Part shown: piece by piece, positions 7,250 through 12,373 of the stretch | How the letters are laid out: each line of letters opens with the position of its first letter | Numbering within the stretch: position 1 is the stretch's first letter | NCBI GenBank assembly: GCA_030039575.1 | Contig: JASHVH010000421.1 | Location: 1 to 12,373 of the forward strand | Direction: 5' to 3' | Source of the DNA: Acidimicrobiales bacterium | GTDB taxonomy: Bacteria > Actinomycetota > Acidimicrobiia > Acidimicrobiales > Palsa-688 | Length of the DNA: 12,373 bases | Notes under the pieces: model-generated | Databases searched by the model: none | What the model was told of the DNA's origin: nothing | Seen by the model: the letters and a program-made list of their open reading frames with translations, nothing else | Translations under genes and position numbers: made by a program

Positions 7250-8239
7250 GTGGGTGCGTTGCAGGTCTTGTTCATAGGTGGGACCGGCATGATCAGTTCA
7301 GCGTGCGCGGCCGAGGCTTTGGCCCGAGGAGCTGAGGTCACAGCGGTGACTAGAGGACAGGGCCATAAGCGCCCCGTCCCAGACGGTGTTGAACTGTTAC
7401 AAGCGGACGCGCGAGACCGGGTAGCTTTCGAGGCCGCGCTGGGGGACCGCAGCTTCGACGTGGTGGCGAATTTCATCGGCTATACGCCGGACCACGTGCA
7501 GGCCGACGTCGACCTGTTCGGGCCCGGCGGCCGGGCGCCTGTCAGGCAATACATCTTTATAAGCACAACGTCGGTCTATCAGCGGCCGGTGGTCCAGCTA
7601 CCGATCCTGGAGTCGACCCCGCGTTCCAACCGCGCGTGGCCGTACCCCAGTGACAAAATCGACTGCGAACTGCTCCTCGAGGAGGCGCACCGCCGCACGG
7701 GTTTCCCGGTAACGATTGTCAGGCCGTGTCATACCTATGACAACGGAGTCGTCCCGGTACACGGGGGGTGGACCGTGGTAGACCGGATGCGCCGCGACAA
7801 GCCGGTGGCTGTGCACGGTGACGGGACATCGCTGTGGGTGCTTACCCACCGAAGCGACTTCGCTCGCGGTTTCGGTGGACTTCTCTACAATGTCCACGCC
7901 ATCGGCGACAGCGTCCATATAACCAGTGACGAAGTGCTGACGTGGGACCAAATCTATGGTGAACTGGGCCGAGCCGCCGGGGTGGAGCCCAGGCTTGTTC
8001 ACCGCTCGAGCGAGCAGATCGCTCAACAAGTCCCGGCGTGGGGCCCGTCCCTGGTGTCCGATTTTGCCCACTCGCTCATCTTCGACAACTCGAAGATCAA
8101 GCGTTTCGTCCCTGGTTTCGTCGCCACCCACTTGTTCAGTTCAGAGGCACGCGAAATAATCGCGTTCCACGACGCCCACCCCGAGCTGTGCCGCGTCGAC
8201 CCCGAGCTCGATGCCGCCCTGGACCGTCTGGTGTCGTAG
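7250..8239 (+). CDS. NAD(P)-dependent epimerase/dehydratase (extended SDR family)
   Basis: A 329-residue extended short-chain dehydrogenase. The N-terminal nucleotide loop is GGTGMIS (10-16), a variant of GGTGxxG with Ser in the last position. TR at 34-35 after the second strand hints at NADP binding. Catalytic residues are probably T107 in STTSVY (105-110) and Y132/K136 in YPSDK. A GRP-like IVRPCHTYD segment and TSLWVLTHRSDFARGF follow, as in sugar-nucleotide-epimerase-like proteins, and the length fits the family. The start is GTG 7250 with GGGAGGA at 7237-7243. It is the first gene of the right block, divergent from the LacI gene and downstream of the operator. The 170-nt gap to the next gene holds its own regulatory signals. 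A role in oxidising or epimerising a sugar intermediate is likely; the substrate is unknown. Confidence 0.9.
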   Translation: MGALQVLFIGGTGMISSACAAEALARGAEVTAVTRGQGHKRPVPDGVELLQADARDRVAFEAALGDRSFDVVANFIGYTPDHVQADVDLFGPGGRAPVRQYIFISTTSVYQRPVVQLPILESTPRSNRAWPYPSDKIDCELLLEEAHRRTGFPVTIVRPCHTYDNGVVPVHGGWTVVDRMRRDKPVAVHGDGTSLWVLTHRSDFARGFGGLLYNVHAIGDSVHITSDEVLTWDQIYGELGRAAGVEPRLVHRSSEQIAQQVPAWGPSLVSDFAHSLIFDNSKIKRFVPGFVATHLFSSEAREIIAFHDAHPELCRVDPELDAALDRLVS

Positions 8240-8300
8240 GCGCGTTCGGGCTTGTCGAGCAGGGCCTTGCGACGGGCAGCATTCGCGGCCTAATGTCTAA

Positions 8301-8316
8301 GGGAAAGCTCTTTCCC
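8301..8316. promoter_or_regulatory. operator-like palindrome GGGAAAGCTCTTTCCC
   Basis: Arms GGGAAAG and CTTTCCC are perfectly complementary around a 2-bp centre, too tight for a hairpin and typical of a dimer-binding site. It lies 51 bp upstream of a TTGACA and matches the LacI-type site at 7114-7129 at 11 of 16 positions, sharing GGGNAAGCNCTTNC. No T-run follows. It may bind the same LacI protein, which would place the aldehyde dehydrogenase genes under the same control; this is inferred. Confidence 0.5.
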
Positions 8317-8367
8317 AACATGCGTGGCCATAACTGTTTTGGGCCTTGCGTCCGGGTTCAGGGCCGT

Positions 8368-8395
8368 TTGACAGCTGCGAGCCATCGTGTACAGA
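8368..8395 (+). promoter_or_regulatory. possible sigma70-type promoter for the aldehyde dehydrogenase
   Basis: A perfect -35 hexamer TTGACA (8368-8373) is followed after 16 nt by a weak -10 TACAGA (8390-8395). Initiation would fall near 8402, leaving a leader of about 8 nt in front of ATG 8410, so the ribosome-binding site would be partly at the 5' end. The -10 is only half matching, so the call is tentative. Confidence 0.35.
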
Positions 8396-8409
8396 GATCG
8401 GGGAGGGAA

Positions 8410-9873
8410 ATGGCGAGCATTCAGGGCGAATGGGAAGAGAGCCTCTTTGTAGACGGGCGTTTTCGTGCCGCAAGCCGAGGAACGACGCTCGAGGTGCTGG
8501 ACAAGGGTAACGGTGAGGCCCTCGGTGTCGTCGGCCTGGCTGGACCGGCCGATGTGGATGAGGCGGTGGCCGGCGCCTGCCGTGCGCAGCGGGAGTGGGC
8601 CGAGCGGAGCTACGTGGACCGGGCTGCGCTCCTGAGAGGCGTCGCCGCTGAGCTGGAGCGGCGCAGTGCGTTGTTACGGGAGGTAATCGTCCGAGAAACC
8701 GGCTCGATCGCCGGGAAGGCTGACTATGAAGTCGGGGCGGCGGTGTCCGAGCTTCTGGAGGCGGCCGGCCTGGCCGGGCGACCGTTCGGCGAGTTGTTGC
8801 GATCCAGTCACAGCGGCCGAATTTCGGTTTCGGAGCGGACGCCCCTCGGCGTAGTCGGTGCCATAACGCCGTGGAACTTCCCGCTCATACTGGGGATGCG
8901 GGTAATAGCCCCGGCGCTGGCGCTCGGGAACGTCGTCGTTCTGAAGCCGTCTCCCGAAACTCCGCTAAGCGGCGGCCTGTTGCTGGCAGAGGTTTTCGCC
9001 GCCGTAGAGGCTCCGCCGGGGATTTTCCAGGTGGTGCCCGGAGGCGACGACGTCGGACGGAGGCTGGTGGAACACCCGGGCGTAGCCATGGTGCACTTCA
9101 CCGGGTCCACCAGGGTCGGGAGGGAGATAGCCAGCTCCGCCGGCAAGCTGCTGAAGAAGGTCTCGCTCGAGCTCGGCGGGAACAACGCGCTGATCATCTT
9201 CGACGATGTCGACATCGACGAGGCGGCCATGATCGGTGCCTGGTCGAGTTTTCACTACCAGGGCCAGACTTGCATCACCGCCGGGCGTCACATAGTACAG
9301 CGAGGCGTTGCGGCCGACTACGTGGAGCAGTTGGCCAAGCGGGCCACTGCGATCGTCGTGGGAGACCCGTTTCGCGACAAGGTAGGGCTCGGCCCGATGA
9401 TCAACTCGGGCCAGCTCGAACGAGCCCGATCGATGCTCGAAGAAGCCACGCGCGACGGCGCCCGCATCGTCGCCGGGGGGACCACTAACGGCAGGTACTT
9501 CCTGCCCACGGTGGTCGCGGAAGTTCGTCCCGAAATGCGCTTGTGGCAAGAAGAGATCTTTGCCCCGATCGCACCCGTGCTGGCCGTCGAAGGCGAGGAT
9601 GAAGCCGTCGAGGTGGCGAACGATACGGACTACGGGCTCGTCAATTCGGTGCTGAGCGGCGACCCAGCGCGCGCACTGCGCGTTGCTCGCCGCCTCAGAG
9701 CGGGCATGGTGCACGTCAACGACGCCACCCCGCAGGATGAAGCCGTCGCCCCGTTCGGCGGGACCGGCAGCTCCGGCTTGGGTGGCCGCTCCGGCGGGGA
9801 AGCAAACCTCGAGGAATTTACCGAAAGGCGCTGGCTAACCGTGGCGACGGCACCCCCCCATTACCCGTATTAA
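8410..9873 (+). CDS. aldehyde dehydrogenase, benzaldehyde-dehydrogenase type
   Basis: A 487-residue NAD(P)-dependent aldehyde dehydrogenase, full length. N156 in PWNFP, K179 in LKPSPETP, E254 in LELGGNNA, C288 in GQTCIT and E382 in EEIFAP form a complete catalytic and cofactor set. The N-terminus (EWEESLFVDGRFR) and GQTCITAGRHIV resemble benzaldehyde/aryl-aldehyde dehydrogenases (XylC-like) more than betaine or succinate-semialdehyde enzymes. ATG 8410 is chosen because GGGAGGG (8401-8407) precedes it and the family N-terminus begins there. The open frame extends upstream into the SDR gene but that extension has no family similarity. It could oxidise the aldehyde made by the amine oxidase encoded in the left operon. 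The next gene starts 25 nt downstream. Substrate assignment is inference. Confidence 0.95.
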   Translation: MASIQGEWEESLFVDGRFRAASRGTTLEVLDKGNGEALGVVGLAGPADVDEAVAGACRAQREWAERSYVDRAALLRGVAAELERRSALLREVIVRETGSIAGKADYEVGAAVSELLEAAGLAGRPFGELLRSSHSGRISVSERTPLGVVGAITPWNFPLILGMRVIAPALALGNVVVLKPSPETPLSGGLLLAEVFAAVEAPPGIFQVVPGGDDVGRRLVEHPGVAMVHFTGSTRVGREIASSAGKLLKKVSLELGGNNALIIFDDVDIDEAAMIGAWSSFHYQGQTCITAGRHIVQRGVAADYVEQLAKRATAIVVGDPFRDKVGLGPMINSGQLERARSMLEEATRDGARIVAGGTTNGRYFLPTVVAEVRPEMRLWQEEIFAPIAPVLAVEGEDEAVEVANDTDYGLVNSVLSGDPARALRVARRLRAGMVHVNDATPQDEAVAPFGGTGSSGLGGRSGGEANLEEFTERRWLTVATAPPHYPY

Positions 9874-9898
9874 ACGACTCTCCCCGAAGGAGCGAGCC

Positions 9899-10879
9899 GT
9901 GTGGTGCAGCCAGGTCGTGGGACCGGGAAAATCGGAGGTCGTCACCGTCCCCGACCCCGCACCCGGGCCAGGACAAGTCCTGGTCAAAGTAGAGGCCAGC
10001 GGCGTCTGCGCGTCGGACCGGGAGGCCTGGCGTAGCCACAGCGGCGGCAAACCACGCCGGCTCGGCCACGAGGTAGCTGGGTCGATCGTCGCTGTCGGTG
10101 GACAGGTTTATGGTTGGGCCGCCGGTGAGCGAGTGACCGGCCTCGGTAGTCCTGGTAACGCCGAACTTCTGGTCATGGACGCGGCGTCCATCCTGCCTGT
10201 CCCGGATGGCGTGCCTTCCGAAGCCGCTCTGGGCGAGCCCCTGGCCTGCCAGGCCGAGACTTTCCTGCGCACGCCTGGTATCAACGGGGCGCGTTTCGGA
10301 GTGGTCGGGCTCGGTTACATGGGACTTGGGTTCCTTCAGCTAGCGCGCCAGAGCGGCCCTTCTGCCATCATCGGCGTGGATCTGACCGAGACAGGCCGAA
10401 AGGTGGCGCTCAGCCTTGGGGCCAGCGAGGTGTACCACCCGGAGGCTCTGCCGGAAGGCTACCGCAGCTCTTCCAATGTGACATTGGCTCTGGACCCGCG
10501 CTGCCGTGTCGTGCTCGAGGCGACAGGATCGGCCGCCGGCCTCGCGCTGGCGGGGGAGATGGTCGCCCCGGACGGTGTGCTCGTCGTTCTCGGCTATCAC
10601 GCCAGTGGTCCTCGCCAGCTTGACCTATCGCTCTGGTACAAGGGCGTGACGATCATCAACGGCTTTACGGGCAATCGCGTGCGGCGCATGCAGGCGATGG
10701 CCTGGGGGCTGGGCCTGATCCGGGAACGCACGATCAGTTACGCACCGATGATCACTCACCGCTTCGGGTTGGAGGACGTAGATGCCGCTTTCAACCTGTT
10801 CGACGAGCGGCCCAACGGCTTCGTGAAGGCTGTCATCACCCCTGAATTTGAGCGCCCCAATTTGGCGCGCCCGTCATAG
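9899..10879 (+). CDS. zinc-type medium-chain alcohol/sugar dehydrogenase lacking the structural-zinc loop
   Basis: A 326-residue MDR-superfamily dehydrogenase. The catalytic zinc ligands expected from sorbitol/threonine-dehydrogenase relatives are present: C37 in GVCASD, H57-E58 in GHE, and E113 in GEPLAC. The nucleotide fold has GLGYMG (137-142) and D161 ending the second strand, suggesting NAD. The four-cysteine structural-zinc lobe is absent, which accounts for the short length against the usual 340-360. GTG 9899 is selected with AAGGAG (9887-9892) six bases upstream. It lies 25 nt after the aldehyde dehydrogenase and so is probably co-transcribed. Sugar or polyol oxidation at a secondary hydroxyl is the likely activity; reduction of an aldehyde is possible. 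Confidence 0.9.
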   Translation: MWCSQVVGPGKSEVVTVPDPAPGPGQVLVKVEASGVCASDREAWRSHSGGKPRRLGHEVAGSIVAVGGQVYGWAAGERVTGLGSPGNAELLVMDAASILPVPDGVPSEAALGEPLACQAETFLRTPGINGARFGVVGLGYMGLGFLQLARQSGPSAIIGVDLTETGRKVALSLGASEVYHPEALPEGYRSSSNVTLALDPRCRVVLEATGSAAGLALAGEMVAPDGVLVVLGYHASGPRQLDLSLWYKGVTIINGFTGNRVRRMQAMAWGLGLIRERTISYAPMITHRFGLEDVDAAFNLFDERPNGFVKAVITPEFERPNLARPS

Positions 10880-10887
10880 AGGCATTG

Positions 10888-10897
10888 AGGTGCACCT
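10888..10897. repeat. perfect 10-bp palindrome AGGTGCACCT
   Basis: It lies in the 42-nt gap between the dehydrogenase and kinase genes and is followed by TTTAGTTTT. As a hairpin it allows only a short stem, so it is at best a weak attenuator; a protein-binding site or chance are equally possible. Confidence 0.3.
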
Positions 10898-10921
10898 TTT
10901 AGTTTTGCCAGATGTAACCAA

Positions 10922-11917
10922 ATGAAACCGGCAGCAGGGAGCAGGTTGAGGGGTTCGCTCATCGTTGGCGCGGACGTCGGGGGCAGCAAAGCCAGCGTCA
11001 TCATTTCCTATGCTGACACGGCCACAGTGAAGAGAGCGGTAACGGTGCCAAGCATCGAGTGGTACCGCACCGGGCTTCAGGCCGTGGCCGAGGGACTGGC
11101 CGCGGCGCTCGATGACGGCGAGCGAGACGAGGTCAGTACCGTTGTGGTCGGGGCTCACGGCTGCGACACGCGCGAGCAGTGCCACCGCCTGGAGCGCGCT
11201 CTCGGGACCATCCTGGGCGTGCCCGTACTTGCTCTTAATGACGCCGAGCTGGTGCTTCCCGCCGCTGGTGCCGTGTCCGGGATAGGCCTGATCAGCGGCA
11301 CTGGTTCGATAGCCGTGGGGTATGACCGGGACGGAAGGCTCATCGCGGCGGGTGGATGGGGAGGTTTCATCGGTGACGAGGGGAGCGCCACGGGCCTCTT
11401 CCGGGACAGCGCCCGGGCCGCCGTCCTGGCCTACGACCGGGGAGACCAGGAAGACCCGCTATCGACTGCCCTGTTGGAGTTACTTGATTTGGCCGACTTA
11501 CGCGACTTACCAGCGCGGTTGGCTACCGATGTGCCGCCAACGGCGTGGGCGGTGCTCGCCCCGCCGGTCCTCGAAAGAGCTCTGTCAGCCGGGTCGTCAC
11601 TCGCCTCGCGTGTGGTCGACGAATCGGCTGCGGCCCTCGCCGATTTGGTCGTGGTGCTCGGCGAGCGAGGCGGTGACACTACCGTGGTCGTAGCCGCCGG
11701 AGGTCTCGTCACCAACGCCGAGTGGATGCGCAGCGCGCTATTACGCGTGTTCTCGGAGCGCTTGCCGGCTAGTCGTATATCGTTCCTCGACGCCGAGCCT
11801 GTGCTCGGTGCCGTCCGTCTCGGCATCGATTTCGCTGGTCTCTTGGCGGGCCGAGAACCCTCCCATGGCCTGCACCCTCGCTTGCGCGAATCACTTCTAT
11901 CATTAGGGCCTGTTTGA
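10922..11917 (+). CDS. BadF/BadG/BcrA/BcrD-type ATPase, N-acetylglucosamine-kinase-like sugar kinase
   Basis: A protein of up to 331 residues in the ASKHA kinase fold, NAGK-like branch. The phosphate-1 loop is GADVGGSK (16-23). LNDAEL (105-110) contains the probable catalytic base D107. ISGTGSIAVGY (124-134) and GGWGGFIGDEGSA (144-156) are the hallmark phosphate-2 and sugar-site segments. VVVAAGGLV later gives the adenosine motif. It should phosphorylate a sugar or amino sugar with ATP in the cytoplasm. The start is uncertain. ATG 10922 has no visible ribosome-binding site, whereas TTG 10946 has AGGGAG (10936-10941) four bases upstream and would remove eight residues before the first strand. 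It follows the dehydrogenase by 42 nt. Together with the SIS protein it could supply the phosphosugar to be cleaved; this is inference. Confidence 0.88.
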   Translation: MKPAAGSRLRGSLIVGADVGGSKASVIISYADTATVKRAVTVPSIEWYRTGLQAVAEGLAAALDDGERDEVSTVVVGAHGCDTREQCHRLERALGTILGVPVLALNDAELVLPAAGAVSGIGLISGTGSIAVGYDRDGRLIAAGGWGGFIGDEGSATGLFRDSARAAVLAYDRGDQEDPLSTALLELLDLADLRDLPARLATDVPPTAWAVLAPPVLERALSAGSSLASRVVDESAAALADLVVVLGERGGDTTVVVAAGGLVTNAEWMRSALLRVFSERLPASRISFLDAEPVLGAVRLGIDFAGLLAGREPSHGLHPRLRESLLSLGPV

Positions 11918-12138
11918 CGTGGAGAAGATCCATGGGGGCCGCCGCAGAGAGGTTGCTGCCGTTCGGGGAGGGAACCCGCTTCCTGGCGGCGTGGTTCGAC
12001 TCGCGATCGTGCAGGGCCAATGGAACCGCTGTTCAGCGCTCCTCGGCCTGACGAGCGGAAAGTTCCGATATCCGGAGCCGCAGGTGAAGTTGGGACCGGC
12101 GTCGTAAAACGAACCCGACAGTGAAAGGAACACTGACC
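11918..12138. other. intergenic stretch between the kinase and the secreted-protein gene
   Basis: About 220 bases without a convincing gene. A 39-codon frame (11932-12051) has GGAGAAG in front of it and begins MGAAAERLLPFGEGTRFLAA, but it matches nothing I recognise. A second weak inverted repeat, CAGTG-N7-CACTG (12119-12135), encloses AAGGAA. I see no clear promoter or terminator. Confidence 0.4.
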
Positions 12139-12159
12139 ATGAGAGGAAGCGGAAAATGA
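12139..12159 (+). CDS. possible hexapeptide leader ORF (MRGSGK)
   Basis: ATG 12139 opens a six-codon frame ending in TGA at 12157-12159, which overlaps the ATG of the secreted-protein gene as ATGA. AAGGAA (12125-12130) lies eight bases upstream at normal spacing. The same bases (GAGAGGAAG) inside this mini-ORF also serve as the ribosome-binding site for the next start, so translating it would directly affect that start. It may be real coupling or chance. Confidence 0.3.
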   Translation: MRGSGK

Positions 12160-12373
12160 GACGGAAAACAACGCAGTACCGACTTGTGGGAACCACCGCA
12201 GTCATGTCGGTGACGTTGCTCGCTAGCGTGCAAAGCTCCGTCGTGGCCACCCCGGTCGCAGCCGGCAGACTGGTACCGGCAGCGTCCGAGCAGACGGTAC
12301 AGCTCTGGAACTGGGACACCGTCGGTGATGACCCGGGCGAGCACGCCACGGTCCCGGTCGCCATCACCGAGAT
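12156..12373 (+). CDS. secreted protein, N-terminal fragment (3' end outside window)
   Basis: The ATG at 12156 follows GAGAGGAAG (12141-12149) and opens a frame that runs to the window edge, 72 codons. The N-terminus MRRKTTQYRLVGTTAVMSV is basic, followed by a hydrophobic core to about residue 31. The possible cleavage site is VVA-TP (29-33) or VAA-GR (34-38), giving a Sec-type signal peptide. No lipobox cysteine is present. The mature part begins EQTVQLWNWDTVGDDPGE, which I do not recognise with confidence. Position next to a sugar cluster suggests either a substrate-binding protein or a secreted carbohydrate-active enzyme, but 40 mature residues cannot decide this. Confidence 0.7.
   Translation, partial: MRRKTTQYRLVGTTAVMSVTLLASVQSSVVATPVAAGRLVPAASEQTVQLWNWDTVGDDPGEHATVPVAITE

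Noticed and set aside
8038..8409. A 124-residue N-terminal extension of the aldehyde dehydrogenase frame
   Set aside because: It runs through the SDR gene in another frame and through the intergenic operator region; ALDH similarity begins at ATG 8410 with a good ribosome-binding site.
11919..12107. A 62-codon GTG-started frame just after the kinase
   Set aside because: No ribosome-binding site is seen for it, and the translation is basic and unlike any family I recognise.
11431..12171. A 246-codon antisense frame across the kinase 3' end and the intergenic stretch
   Set aside because: It overlaps the kinase's conserved region, is rich in Arg/Ser/Pro typical of shadow frames, and shows no domain.

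Overview
The window looks like a carbohydrate-catabolism island from a GC-rich bacterium, most likely an actinobacterium. That lineage is an inference from the high GC content, the frequent GTG and TTG starts, the purine-rich ribosome-binding sites, and a bacterial copper amine oxidase of Arthrobacter type. TTA leucine codons occur in several genes, so this is not an extreme Streptomyces-like codon bias. No rRNA, tRNA, CRISPR array, transposase or integrase is visible.

Left block (1-5892, + strand): the C-terminus of one Gfo/Idh/MocA oxidoreductase, a second complete one, a ThuA-like protein, an AP-endonuclease-2/xylose-isomerase-type TIM-barrel protein, a copper (TPQ) amine oxidase, and a stand-alone SIS-domain protein. 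The first five are joined by four consecutive 4-nt start/stop overlaps (ATGA, GTGA, TTGA, ATGA), so this is one tightly coupled operon that begins before the window. The SIS gene follows after 68 nt with its own strong ribosome-binding site.

Middle (5900-7249): a LacI-family repressor on the minus strand, convergent with the left operon and divergent from the right block. The shared upstream region holds a LacI-type palindromic operator and two other inverted repeats.

Right block (7250-11917, + strand): an SDR-type epimerase/dehydratase, an aldehyde dehydrogenase of the benzaldehyde-dehydrogenase type, a zinc-type medium-chain dehydrogenase without the structural-zinc loop, and a BadF/NAGK-type sugar kinase. 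A second operator-like palindrome and a possible promoter precede the aldehyde dehydrogenase. At the right edge a secreted protein begins, possibly after a hexapeptide leader ORF.

Working together (inference): the Gfo/Idh pair, ThuA and TIM-barrel protein resemble modules that handle 3-keto-sugars or keto-glycosides. The SIS protein keeps the Glu/His pair of the sugar isomerase/deglycase fold but lacks the lysines used by GlmS. It therefore looks more like fructosamine-phosphate deglycases (FrlB/FraB). With a sugar kinase, an amine oxidase and an aryl-type aldehyde dehydrogenase nearby, the cluster can be read as a route for amine-linked sugars: phosphorylate, deglycate, then oxidise the freed amine to an aldehyde and an acid. 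An amino-sugar or aminocyclitol substrate is the main alternative.
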